Shown: positions 1 to 12,820 of the stretch, one piece after another
How positions within the stretch are numbered: position 1 is the stretch's first letter
Layout of the letters: the number at the start of each line of letters is the position of its first letter
NCBI RefSeq assembly: GCF_050624435.1
Contig: NC_134538.1
Location: 114,960,437-115,024,436 of the forward strand
DNA: 64,000 nucleotides
Origin: Tenrec ecaudatus
Lineage: Eukaryota; Chordata; Mammalia; Afrosoricida; Tenrecidae
Reading direction: 5' to 3'
Program-made: the position numbers and the translations under genes
The notes under the pieces: generated by a model
The model's input: only the letters and a program-made list of their open reading frames with translations
Told to the model about the DNA's origin: nothing
The model's database searches: none

Positions 1-1385
1 GAAGGCTCAGATTTGTTATGTTCTTTTGATGGCCTTTTCTAAAAGCCTAAATGACAGTGAAAAATCCCTTCGCAAATGTTTTGTGCTTCGTGTCTCACAA
101 GTTCTCTTGTTGGTTCAACTTTGAGATGTGCAGCATCTGTTTGATAGCCTTCCTGTTTCTACAAATAGAATTCTATAAATACTTTGGACTTCTATATTTG
201 TGAGTACAGTAACAAGTTCCATATTTGCCATTCTCACTGGCCTTGGTAGCAGCTCTTTTCAGGGATGGTAATTAATTTTGCAGCGGGACAATGCCTTTAA
301 AATAGATTCTGTAAACAGTTAAACACGTGTTCCCCCAATTTTTCCAGTATGTTATGCACAGCCGAGCACCATTTTTTTAAGCTTCTTGCCCAAATGCTAC
401 ATCTCCTTTTGAGCATCACAGTCGCTTGAGTTCAGGTCTGCCTATGAAGTCAACTGTTAAGAAAGATGTCCTGAATGTGTGACAGCTAAAATATAATTTG
501 GACATTAAAATACAGGAATACATTATTTTATTTTTAAAGAAAATTTGGCTTTTCTGAATACTGTAGAATGGTGTCTTCTCTCTCGCCTTCTTCTGACAAA
601 CCGAGTTCTGGTGCTTACATGTACCATGGGTTTGTACTTTCCTCCTTTTATTCACTTCACAGGAAATGGCTTGAATTTATAGTCCTGTGATCATAAAAAA
701 CAATTTGTTTCATGATATATTTAACAAATAATTAATATATAAACAATAAACTAAAATTATATTTATTTAATTCTTTTAATTTAACCAAGTACTAAAAAGT
801 TACATATACTTTTAAAAGAGCCATCATGTGAATTGTAACTTTCAAGATAATTTTTATTTTCATATATGACTCAAAGAAAGAAAAAATTAACTCTGTTTCA
901 TGAAGAAATGGGTTGCTAAATTGTATGTTTTGAACTCACAAGTAAAACACATGGTTTCTACATGTTAGATTCTTATTGATTGACATCAAGTTGCTAAAAG
1001 TCATGAATTCTGATAGTAATAGTTTGACTTTAACCATACTCTCAGTATATTTGTCATCAAATGAAGCTGTCTGCTTCTTAACTTTAAGAAACCCTAAGGA
1101 GTCTGAGTATTTCTAATATGTCTTAGAGTGAAAATGGATTGATTCATTGGCAGGGGTTGGTTTTGGCTTTGTGAATTTTTGTTGTTGTTGTTCTGTTTTG
1201 TTTTTCTTAACCTCTATAAATCCTCTTGAGGCCTGTTGTTAGAAATGTAAACAGATGTTTTTAATTTCTTCCTAATAAGCTCTGGAGTTTCTAATACAGA
1301 GTTTGATCTCTCTTCATTCTTATGACATATCTCCAAGAAGGAACAAATAGAGATCAAATATATATTTTTAATGTAATTGTTTTAG
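1..1385 (+). other. SEMA3A: SEMA3A intron, 3' part
   Basis: This stretch lies directly upstream of a recognisable SEMA3A exon and ends in a good 3' splice site (T-rich tract ending ttgttttag). It is A+T-rich and holds no reading frame with recognisable homology. I could not identify an interspersed repeat in it. The upstream coding exon must lie outside the window, because the exon at 1386 begins inside a split arginine codon. Confidence 0.85.
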
Positions 1386-1453
1386 ACGCACAAGACGGCA
1401 AGATATAAGAAATGGAGACCCACTGACCCACTGTTCAGACTTACAACATCATG
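1386..1453 (+). CDS. SEMA3A: SEMA3A coding exon (third from last), furin-type cleavage site
   Basis: This 68-nt exon encodes the linker between the PSI and Ig domains of semaphorin 3A, a secreted axon-guidance and angiogenesis cue that signals through neuropilin-1/plexin-A receptors. It starts after ttgttttag and ends at ATG|gtaagt. Its first base completes a split arginine codon, followed by 22 codons and the first base of an aspartate codon. The residues read R-RTRRQDIRNGDPLTHCSD, about positions 550-573 of a protein of about 771 residues. RRTRR is the known internal proprotein-convertase (furin) site of SEMA3A; cleavage there separates the sema/PSI part from the Ig/basic part and changes potency. 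The phase fits the next exon exactly (G|AT = Asp). The identification rests on recognising the SEMA3A protein from memory and is secure because all three exons join in frame. Confidence 0.96.
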
Positions 1454-4035
1454 GTAAGTACCTTTTTATGCTTTCTCTAACACTATAATAAAATTATGCA
1501 CGATAATGCATATGTGCACCATGCATGTAGAGTGCATTCTTTTTCCAAAATGCATAAAGAGAATCTAGTAAGAAAATTCTAAAGAACACAGTCATTGAAA
1601 AAATATTATTTTTATTTACTAATAAGGAGAAATATTCAAAAATTTTAGGACTTCATGTGATATAAAGTTTACTTATCTCATATTAGCAAATAGAAGTCAG
1701 GTTTAAGTATATGAGTGTATAATACATGCTGAGGAGTGTACAAAACAGATATGCTCATAAAAATTAATTAAAAGAACAAAACATAGTCTTAAAATAAAGT
1801 ATGGAAATTATTCATGATGATATAAAACCAGAAATTGTTATTGGATATAGTAATCAAGTAGAAGAAAATTTAAATGCCTTCATACTGAATTACTAATAGG
1901 TTATTCCCTTGAACTGAGCATTTTGGACCAAGTTCATTTTAAGCTCCCTAACAGAAGCCAAGGTCTATTTAATGTCAAGACAGCTTACTTAATGATGAAA
2001 TCTTGATTTAAAAATACAGTAAAATGGTAGGTCCCTCAGAGCCCCACTGTAATAATTTATGAAAATAATCATGATACTATGCTTCCCTCTACTGGGGAAA
2101 CTCATCAATGGCATAATTAGCTTGGGCAAAATTTACAGGCGAACATTGTTATTGAACATCATCACCCTATTCACTCTGTTGGTGCCTTTTACACTAATCC
2201 TATAAGAAAAGCTACTTTGTATTTAATTAACTTTGATTTTATCTACTGACTGTATGTAGTTTATGAGTAATAACAATTCCATTAATAGAAAGCAAGAACA
2301 TTGTGCAAACACCACTCCCAGTACACATTTCAAGCCTAGTCACTTTCTAAATTCAAACCACCCTGCTGAGTAGTCTGGCTGTGCCCGTCTTGGATTCCCA
2401 AATGCTCACCACGGTTTTGGGAGGAATGTCTTTACCCAGATGACTGACCATGACCAGAACTTGTTTTGGATTGCCAAATTCATTAGCCAGTGTTTTCTTG
2501 TCTGTGATTATCTTCATTACAAACAGAAAGCAAAACTTAAAAAATCAAAATAAAGCCAACTGACCTTCTCCGGTTACACAGTAAGAGGGAGAATTCATCT
2601 TCCCATGTGCTCAAAGCCAATTGCTGAAAGGCACAAGCCAGAGGCCTCCACCTTCCATCTCTGTCTCTCTTGTCTCTGATGCCAACCGTCCCTCCCATGG
2701 CACTCTGCTGGGTCTGTTGATCCATTGAAATGACTGCACAGAAGGCAATACTCATGACTGTGGGGAGGAGTTAATTACAAAATTAACAGACCAGGATTAG
2801 AAAACATTCAGAATACATCCATCGGTTCAGTTCACAGTGACACCTCTGCTCAGGTCCACAAGTCAAGTCTCTCTCTCTGGTTCACAGCCTTTCAGCCCCA
2901 TGGTCCCTTGGCCTCTGGCTCCAGGGGCTAGAAATCCCACCCACTGTTCTGCCTCAGGGTCCCTCAGCTCTGTGTCAGCCTGGCTCCTTTGCTCTGCCCC
3001 ATGGTCTCCAGCCAGGCTTGAGATGTCGCTGGTCTTGGCCTCCGTATATTTAAGCAGGGATTGTGAATGTGCTGTTGGTAGTTCTCTATTTATGCTCCCG
3101 GGATTCTGTCTGTGTGCTTCTCATGTGCCTCATTCTAAGAGCTAGGGGAGTGGTTTTGATAGAGTTGTGGTTTTTGTCTTTCAGTACCATACCTCGCAAG
3201 GGAAAGAGGGGTGGTCACTTGGTTTATATCATCTAGTAAAGTGGAGACTCCAAATAAATTCCACCTTAAGCATGTCTATTAGGATAACAGAGCATGCCCT
3301 CCATGGTGGGATTATAGCCAGAGTTATAGAGGCTAGAATTTATAATACATCATATAAGAGATTAAGGCTTGAAGGGCCAGGTGAATTGACTACATCTCTG
3401 ATTACTGACCCCAATATGAGGGGTTCACACCCACCAGCTACTCCCAAGAGGAGACTCTCAACTTTCATAACAATTTGTAATCTTGGAGAGCTTCTATAGG
3501 GCCCCTGTGATCAACTCTGGTGGTGAGTTTGGTTTGGATTTGAGGTTACGTGCAAGTAGGATGCATTATTAATACATCTGTGACATATTCCTTAATTTTT
3601 TCAAGTGGTTTATTTGAACAATAAGGCATTCAGTAATCTTCCATGAATATATTTTAATGGAAAAATATGATCACTATCATTTCCAGAGACACAGTATTAT
3701 AAATTATCAATTCATTATATAACTTATTTACTTAGATGTTATTGATCAGAATTAGAAGTAAAAGAAAAGGATAAACCTACAGTTCATTTCCAGTTTATTA
3801 AACTTTAAAATATGATGGCAGAAAAGTTACTATTTTTCCATTATATCTCTAGTGCTTCTGCAAATATAATAATGTGGATATTCAAAAACTATGTATTTAA
3901 TGAATGAAGAAGACATGATTTAAATATTTCATGCATCTACCTTGACAGTTGTCTTCTTGTTTGTATTATTCCATAGATATTTAAATTAGACCATATATAT
4001 TACTTATAATGAAAATCCATGTTTGTCATGCATAG

Positions 4036-4520
4036 TGTGATGGTTAAATTTATGTCCACTTGATGGTACCTGTGCGGAGGGAGAGGTAGAGTCAAGCCTA
4101 TCGATCAAGTCACAGGCTGATGATGACTCCTTGGGGGTCTGGCCTTTTTATCAGAGGGACACTGACGGGAGCAGAGTCCTCTCTTGCCAATTTTCACCTT
4201 CCAGCTTCCTAGCTTGCCTGTCTGGCTCTGTGTTTAGTGGCCATGTGGCCTACCAACCCTGGGAGCTTTGGCACCCTGTCATGCTCTTACCTACCTTGGA
4301 TCCATGTGCCTTTGTCCCCACGGACTTATGATGTCCAGCTTCCTGCATCTTCCTCCTGCTTCATCCACTAGCTGCTGCATGAGTCTGAGAGTCTCCAGCT
4401 AGACTTTGACGCAGGGGATTGAGTTGGACTGAAGTGGGCCAATCTCTTAATATAAAGTTCTTTCTTATACATATATGGATATGACTGGTTCTGTTTCTTG
4501 AGAAAACTCAGCCTAATACA
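4036..4520 (+). mobile_element. Solo LTR, ERVL-like family, sense
   Basis: The sequence begins tgtgatggttaaatttatgt and ends in gcctaataca, so it has TG...CA termini. Just before the end is the pyrimidine-rich motif gttctgtttcttgagaaaac. A TATA/poly(A)-like stretch (aatataaag, 4449-4457) lies near the 3' end. The flanks catag (4031-4035) and cataa (4521-4525) fit a decayed 5-bp target-site duplication. Related ends occur at 4635-5261, 27607-28494 and 39238-39803. No internal retroviral genes adjoin it, so it is an old solo LTR in the SEMA3A intron. The family name is not certain. Confidence 0.7.
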
Positions 4521-4634
4521 CATAACTTTTAGTAGTACTATTCTCTCTAGAAACATCATTGTCAACCCACCCTTTAACTAGCAATTGTTTATTCGGATAC
4601 TGGGCCACATTTTGGCAATCCTGTAGAGGAGGGT

Positions 4635-5261
4635 TGTCTTCAGCTGGGTTCTCCAGAGAAGCAGAGCCTGTGTAGCTTATGCATTCATATATAGAAATTT
4701 ATATCAAGAAAATTACTCCAATTGTAGGGCAAATCCACGGACAAGCTAGTTCCAAGTCCAGCGGTCCGATGTGGGCTGGAAGCTTCTCCTGACTCATTTG
4801 CTGCAGATAAGGTGGATGACTGGTGACTGCAGAGGCAAAGGAATCCACAGTAAGCAGGTCAGGATTATAGCTGAAGAGGCCAAAGGATCTACAGTCAGCA
4901 GGCCAGATGGCATTCTACTGAAGATGATCAGGATTGGCAGGCCATAAGGCAGACCAGTAGTCAAGTGCAAATGAAAGGAGGTCAAAGATTCAGATGCAGG
5001 CTGCAGACCCAGCAAATAAGCTTTCCAATACTGTCACTTATATCTGAGGCAGGCCACACCCCACAGCAATGTATTACCTGAGGTCTGTCACCTGAGTAAG
5101 ACTGCTGTATTCCACCCGGCTTTTGTCTCATGTGGAAGCTTATAATTTATTGCCTAGAATTACATTGTGGTAGGTCAGATGATAAGGTATCACTAGGTGT
5201 TAACTGCAAAACCACTGAGAATCGTACCCAGCCAAGTTGACGCAAAACATTAACTGTCATA
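4635..5261 (-). mobile_element. Solo LTR, related family, antisense
   Basis: Read on the minus strand, it starts close to gacagttaatgttttgcgtc and ends near ctctgcttctctggagaacc. These are the same terminal motifs as the sense LTR 115 bp upstream. The body is not obviously alignable to that copy, so it is a relative or a different subfamily. No coding potential is recognisable. The 3' boundary is close to the hAT insertion at 5270. Confidence 0.65.
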
Positions 5262-5269
5262 GTTTACCC

Positions 5270-5463
5270 CAGTGGTTCTCAACCTTCCTGAAGCCGCTAC
5301 CCTTTCATACAGTCCCTCAAGTTGTGGTGACCCCATCAACCATAAAATGATATCCGTTGCTGCTTTATCACTGTCATTTTGCTGCTGTTATGAATTGGGC
5401 GACCCCTGTGAAAGGGTCATTTGACCCCTAAGGAGATAGTGACCCACAGGTTGAGAACTGCTA
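5270..5463 (+). mobile_element. Short non-autonomous hAT DNA transposon
   Basis: The element is 194 bp long. Its inverted ends are cagtggttctcaacc (left) and ggttgagaactgcta (right). It is flanked by a perfect 8-bp target-site duplication, gtttaccc, at 5262-5269 and 5464-5471, which is diagnostic of hAT insertion. The interior has the motif gtgacccc and encodes nothing. It strongly resembles short hAT elements known in murid rodents (URR1-type), and its ends resemble those of the horizontally spread SPIN group; both comparisons are from memory. A second, older copy is at 29916-30109. Confidence 0.9.
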
Positions 5464-7148
5464 GTTTACCCCTTGCCGACTCAGGACCTACCTATACACA
5501 TCTCTTTAAACATTATGTGCTCTCTAAATATATACAATTATAAAAGCCATGTTTGTTCCTAATATGGTACAGCCAACATGCAAACGAGAGAAAATGCACT
5601 ACCCCATTTACATATTTAAAACATTCACAAAATGTTTCCATCGTCTTTTAATTTCATTATTATGCAGACTTTTAAAGCTCCTCCATAAAATCTTACTGTC
5701 AAATCTATTTGTTTCACACGCAGTTTCCTCATGGCGCCTGGGAGTATTTCAGAGTAATACATCTCTTGAGGTGCCGGTGCGCACGTGGTTAGGGTAGACC
5801 GGACATAATGATATTCAAGAGAATCAGACTGTGGAAAAACAAACACTGCTGAGGATGAAATGAATGAGCCTTGAAAAATGCTTCAGAGCGTTAAGATTAT
5901 TTTTTGAAATTACAAAGCGGCATATTGAGTGGATAAATTCTATGAAAATTTGGCATATAGCATTCATTGGCTTTGGAAAGTACAGTGAACGGGGATAAAT
6001 TGTCTCATCCTCTGTCACCCAGGAGGCACACTCTGAAGGGGAAAGGCACTGCTGTGGTGAGGCAGTACAGGGTGTTTTTTGGGGGGGTAAACCATTCCAA
6101 GTAGACCCTTGTAATACATGGAAGAAAAGAAAGAAAAATTCACAGATTTCTGCAGCAATAATATATTACTTTTTTGAAGTTCTCATTCTCTCCTGTTTGT
6201 TTTGCTAACTGACCAATCACAAAGCACAAGGCACTTCAGTAAATTTTAAATGTTTGACAACTAAGGCCGCAGGCATTCCTGTTTGACCAGGTTGTGCGTT
6301 ACCCTTAGGAATCAGTGAACTATCTTGAAAGAAGTAATGTCAATATACTATATATAACTGTAGAGGGCAGTAATCCAAAATGCAACCCCATTAAATCATG
6401 TATGCTCTCTGTCTAATGTCATTTTTCACATCGAATAAAATATATGTGCTCATGTGGAAATGTATCAAGCTGTAAGATGTTTTCCTAGAAAGCAGCTACG
6501 CAACTTGAAGCCAGCTTATACACTTCTGGAAGATAAGGTCCAGCTGTAGCGGTCAACATCTTCTGAAACACTGCATACTTTAAATATCCTGAGACTTTAA
6601 TAGAGAGACCATATGCAATAACCTTGAACTGAGGCGGAAGACATTTCAGATTAGATGGAACCTTTAGCACTCACTCAGCACTGTGCTCCCTCTTGTGTAA
6701 AGGCTGCACTAGTGTTGAACTCACCAAGGTGAAACAGAAAAGCCAGTCCCTTGAACTAAGTGTACATTAGCGCCCATCACTGGTGGCTGTTCACCTAGTG
6801 AATGTTTGTACAGCCCTAAACACACGTGTTGGCAGGTCTTCTTGTCTTTCCACTGAAGCTTTAAATGAAGGCTGTGAAAGAGAAATCTCACATCGTTCCC
6901 AGCTTATTTCTTCCTAAAGTGACTGTTATGTACAAGAGTGGACATGTCCAACTTTGCATCCAAGAAAATGAGTGACAGTCAGTTTACCTTTAAGCTACCT
7001 CCAGTTTTCACTTCTTACCAAGCATGCTATGATCTGCATTTCCAAAAAAGAAAACCCTGCACCCTACGTTAATCATTTATTTTTCTAAGTTATCAGCATT
7101 GCGGAATTTGGAAGCTTTGAAATATTTTATGTCCTAACTTTTAACTTA

Positions 7149-7728
7149 ATGACATATTTGATGTTGCTTCTCTATAGTTCTCTCGACTGTCTTAAATTTA
7201 TGCATTTCCTTGCTAGCAATCCAGAGCAAAACAGTCACAGAATTCAGTCTCCTTCATTCTCTTCACAACTAGTACACTCTCAATGTATGTCTGGGTTGAC
7301 AACTAAACCAATCAGAATTCCTAAGGCATCTTTGATGGCGCCATCGTTAGGGTCTGTAAATTGTAAAGTTAGGATTCTGTGCCAATGGAGTGATGCTAAT
7401 ATGGCAGTGTCTTCGTTACTATGTTCACGGAGAAAGGTAACTATGGATCTGAGCAATCGACCCGAAAGAGCCCTCCAGATTTGATAAATGAGCATGGCAT
7501 CAGCCTTACAGATCCCTGGCTTTTGTCAGTGATCGTGCTCATCCATTCTAACATGCTGCTGGATGTCCAGCGCACCATCATTTTCTGTGCTGCTACGGAA
7601 AAGTCTTCATTGTGGACAATCCGCTGGGGATCACAGCAGCAAGCCGGGACGCCACACAATTCAGTATTAGTGCAAAGCAGAAATGAACCACCACGCAGAA
7701 GATAGCCAGGACATGTGCCTGCTTTCAC
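7149..7728. other. Unique, ORF-dense intronic stretch of unknown nature
   Basis: Open frames of 71 to 111 codons overlap here on both strands (7149-7484 +, 7421-7705 +, 7280-7495 -, 7441-7728 -), in a segment richer in G+C and CpG than its surroundings. I recognise no protein family in any of them and no repeat ends. It contains a donor-like gagaaag|gtaact at about 7431-7443. It could be a conserved non-coding element, an unrecognised old repeat or chance. It is not called as a gene. Confidence 0.3.
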
Positions 7729-10700
7729 TGATCCTGTAGGGAGGTGAATGAAAGAGGAAAGTCACTGTGTGGACACCACACAGACACTCAAGGTTTACTT
7801 TCTGTGGTCATGCTATTCAGTTGGACTCTACCCTCAAGTAGAAACTTTATTTTAAAGAGTCATCAGGTTGGTCATGTCACAGATGACTAGCAGGATGAAG
7901 GAAATAATCATTCCCGAAGAAAACAACTTCACATCAAATCAAGCGCAAATTTAAGACACGTTCTGATATCCTTGTGCAAATGTGAGCGTGCGTGCGGGGT
8001 AAAATCATGCCGTCTGTCCTCTATGGTTACTTTGGTGAACCCCCTTTTGAAACTGCTGTCACTGGAAACGATCTATTTCCACAAGCACCCATCTTTAATA
8101 CAATGTTAGGCAATAGCTCCATTTACTCCTTGTATAAATAAATGTGTGTCACGCAACTACACAGACAACCTAACAAAACTTTTAAACTAGTTGGTGGTAG
8201 AGTGATCCTGAATTAAAGTTAGTGTGTTATCAGTGATAATCATCTGTCTACACACCTATATTTTAACTGCTATAAACATTTTTGAGCATGCAGTTTCTCT
8301 TTAAAATTTTAAAACATTTAAAGAAAACATACAATTCAAACAAAGATGGTATTTTCATTATTGTTTACAAAAGTTTCTGCTTCAGCAAATGGGTATTTCC
8401 CATCACCCATCTACCTCTTGGGAAAAAGTAAAGTAAATGTTAAAGTCCATGTTTCCTGGTTTATTTAAAGTAAAAATTCCTATGGTAATTTTGCTCTGGC
8501 ATGTAGGTTACTTGGGTTTCTTCAGTAATGCATTTGCTATAAAAATTGAAAAAACAAAACACACCAGATGTTCAATATCAACTCTGTAAATATTGCAGTA
8601 GATATCTTCATACCAGTATTGCTTTTAAAGGACTGATTTTCAGCCTACCCTGTACCAAACAGTATTGCAGCCTTTGACATCACAAGAGATCAAGTTTACT
8701 GTGAAGTACAGTTATTGGAATAACTTCATAGCCAACATCATGAATTTTATACAACTCCCTTATGTTTTAATATACTTTTAATGTTATTTTAAAAATAAGA
8801 TATCACTGACTCTCTGTAATGAAGAGTTGTTACCTGAGAACAATAATTATAAGATATTCTGACTCTGTCTTTTCTGTCTTTCCATCTACACATCTACATT
8901 CCAGTGAGCCTATTAAACCACAAATCCACAGAAACCTGCAGATACAAGGATGACTGGAATCTACTAGAATTGGAAAATTCTGCCTGTCATATCCTGGTTG
9001 ATGATTACTTTTAAGAATCCAAAGACAGATCATAATTTAGTAAATATTTTTTTTAAGTAGTTAAAATTTTCAAATTAACTGTAGCAAGTTGATGAATTTT
9101 CAATTTTATTTTTCTCTGAGTTTCATCACCTCAATCTTTTTTGAACTTGACAGATAACAGCCACTAAATTTCACATAATAAAATGAACCTATTTCTGTGA
9201 ATGGATTAGACACATGAACCGGAATGCATGCCTCTGCTTGTATTCTTCGGTGTATGCACGCATGTGGCCAGACAGTCTGTAAACATCTATTAAGAAGTTA
9301 TTTGGTATAAGAAAACATTGCACTAACACATTATCTTAATAAATACACAATGCGCCTGTTATGCAGGTATACTCCAGAATTTGTTTTACTCACACTTCTT
9401 TATAAGAGATTATTAACTCAGTTTTAAAAATTCAAGAATGCAAGAATGTACAGTAGGAGCCACTTAACTCAAACAGAATAAATTGGTTTTTTTTATCTTC
9501 CATTTAAAAAATGAATGTCTTTACTAATACATCTATGAAATTACACTATTAGCAACTGGTAGTTAAGAGTTTTTTTTCATCTTATTGAAGTCAAATAAGA
9601 TAGTTTTCTACTGATAAAAAACCTGCTGTGCTTCTTAGAAAATCATGTAGAATTGAGTAAAAAATTTATCAGTACCGATGTGTTGATCTTTCAGTAGAGC
9701 AAATATACAATTTTATATGTCACTATAAGTTGGTGAGCAGCATAATTTTTCTGATATTGTGTGGCCTTTTATGCTGAAAATTTCTAAGGCAACTATTAAA
9801 ATTACAATGTGATGGAAAGCAACTAGAATTAGATTTCTCTTAAGGTAGTTCAACAACTAACTGCTTTTATCAAATAATTTAAATCATTAAAATAATGTGA
9901 CTTATTTTGCCCCTCCCCCAAATTAAGATTCACCATTATATTGTTTCTCTACAAAAAAATCTTAAAAGGGAATAACCACAAAACGCTAACATAATCAGAG
10001 AGTTGATGGGCACATGGTCTACTGCCTCACCCATCTCTGGCTTTCCACAAGACACCAGACTTCCTGAATTGTTAACATCTCAATCTTGAAAGACGTTTAT
10101 GGGGTTAAAATGGAAAGTGAAATAAATAGAAAACTGAAATCTGAAGCCTTCTGTTCCTGCTATATTGGAAAAGAATCAAATGCTAAATAAGGAACTTAGC
10201 AACATGATATTTCTGGCCAAATGATGGATATCGTGACTTTTTGTTGTTACAAAAGGAAGCAATTTATTTAACTTCTCTCTTTCCTCCCTTTCTTTCTGGT
10301 TTATTAGCCTCATTTAATTTCCATAAATTATTCCACTAAAAGAGGAAATGATTAATTGGGGATTGCTTCCTTAAAAACATTATTTCTTGTCATTAACAGC
10401 TGCAACATATTGTAACATTGCGTTATCCAAACATACCATAGTGCTTTTAAAATCATTTCAATGTTTTGTTGCTCCCAATTATTTTGCTCTAGTTATTCAT
10501 ATTGTAGAACTCATGAGAATTAATTATGTCAATTTAATAACTTTCCCTTTCTTGTCTACTGGTAATTTTCATGACACAAGTTTGTATTCAAAGCCGTTTT
10601 TATCTGAATAAAAAATGTTTTTTTATTTTTAATGCATTAGAATAATTATTCCCTCCCTCCCCGCCATCCTCTGGATACCTATAAGTTTAGCCACTGCCCG

Positions 10701-12743
10701 AGAAGTCCTCTCAAGCTCTAGGTCTCCTTGAAGGTATGAGAATATATTCCTCTGAATTCTCAGTTATTTCCTGATGACTTAATGCTAGGTTTGAAATTCT
10801 GGAGACTGAGTTTTCATAGCGCCCGATCCCAACACATTTCAAATCAATTTTTAGAACATTTTTATTTTAAAATTTTTAGAAAATTTGAAACTGCATTTTC
10901 TAATAGTTTAATAAAATATATGCCATTATCAGGATTACACATTTAATGCTCCAATGATTAACCAACTCCTAGTGTTTCTTTCATAGAACTGTGCTAACTC
11001 TGTGTCCACAGCCTGCTGGGGACTATATAATACTCCAAATACAATATAAATAGCTACCACTCTCGGCCCTGCAGGACACGTGAGCGGAGGGTTTGTGGTA
11101 GAGGTTGAAATGCACATTGTGGGAGCAGATAGAGAGCCGGCATAGCCAACAACTGCAATGGTGCTCAGGAAAAAGTACAGGAAAAGACATTGGTTGACAT
11201 GTCGAAGAAGAAAGATCTGATTTGATGGTGGTGGAGACTGGGAGTGCAGGGAGCTATCTGAGGAGTCATTTATCGTTTTGATATACAAGGTCCTGAAGCA
11301 CATTTAAAGATTAGATTGACTGTTTAGAATGTCATAACAATATCAACAATCATAAGACAACCCCACTGAATTATGACAATTACTGTGTCCAAACATTGGG
11401 AAATTATTTTTCCTAGCTATATTGTGAGAAGAAAACTAAGCTATTACAATATTATAAATTTGAAATAATCTATACTTGCTTACGTAATTTATTTAATAGC
11501 TTTAGCACACTTTGTGGTTTTCAAAAATGAAGGGCAAGGGCGAGGCAACAATGATGCCAGATAAAGCAGGTGTATTCTCAGAAAACGAACACCTGTGCAA
11601 GGGGCGTTCGAGTGTCCTGCCATCCAGTACATCACGTACGCGATGGGTATTCTAAGCCATTAATTACCTTGAGGGGATTATGATCAAGTGATGATTGCAA
11701 AGTCTAGTAAGAAAAAAGCTTTGTTGAAGAGCATGGCAAAAACTTCTGGAAAGTAAAATGAGAAAGAAATCGTTCTAAAAGCCCATCGGGAAGGAAGCAG
11801 TGCAGTGCAGTGAGTACCATCCTCAACAAGCCTGTGACCACACACACTCCAGGGAAACAGTGGGAAAGCCAGTGGTTCTCAGATCGACTGGGCTAATCCA
11901 GAAGCTCTTCACCCTGAATATGCAGGCTCCCTAGTCTCCAGGACCATCTGTCATCAACACTGCTTTTCCAGTAGTAAGCCGTTGTGAGTTTGTCGTAGCC
12001 TCTGAGCAGTTCATCGCTGAGAGCTCGTCTGGGTGGCTGTAACTTTGCTGTCGGAAACGTCAAAGTAACACTAGGTGTCACGGCCCCGGAGAAAAACGAA
12101 GAACCTAGGGAGGTTAGAATACACTGATCTGGTACTATCGAATGTCTAATATTTCCTAATAAGCATGTGCAAATCATTAGGGTAGAAGTTGGTGAGGGCC
12201 TGCTCATTGTTCTTATAAAACGGGAAAAAGGTGGCAGGTGTGGGGAAATCAACAGAAAACTGTTGACAGTTACAATTCAATATTCAAATATACAGGGATG
12301 GACTAAGGCCACTTTTTTAGTGGGGGGTATTATCTGGCTCTAAAATAAAGTTTTCTGAATGTAATAAAGTTCAGTCTCAGAGAATTTAGCATTGGTAAAT
12401 GATTTCCATGCAAATTTAGTTTTTGTTATTAGTGTTGATGGCAACACACCCAACTGAACAATAAAATGGACACCGTCAAACCCAATAAAAGGCACGGCTG
12501 TAAATGGAGCACGGTTAGAGGTTGATATGACACTGTTTTCAGCTTGGCTCTCCCCGGCAGGCCTTCCTCTGACGTTTGTTCCAGGAGCAGGGCGGAGAGG
12601 TGACAAAGAATGGAAGAAAGGAATGCCGAAAGGGGAAGAAAGTCTTCAGGCATTGGCAAGAGTAGTTAGGGCCCTCTTCTCTGATTGCCTCTCTCTCTTT
12701 AGCTTTTGTAAGCTAGAAGGTGATGCAGGCTCCCCCCAAAGAT

Positions 12744-12820
12744 ACACCCTTGACATACCCTTGACATATCAAGGGTGTGACCCAAGTTGGAGTGTCGCAT
12801 CGCACCTAGCATCGCACCTA
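12744..12820. repeat. Cluster of short perfect tandem duplications and a palindrome
   Basis: Two adjacent copies of cccttgacata (12747-12757, 12758-12768) are followed by tcaagggtgt. That last piece is the exact reverse complement of acacccttga at 12744-12753, so a 10-bp stem can form. Seventeen bases later come two adjacent perfect copies of gcatcgcaccta (12797-12808, 12809-12820). No known repeat family is recognised. Confidence 0.85.
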
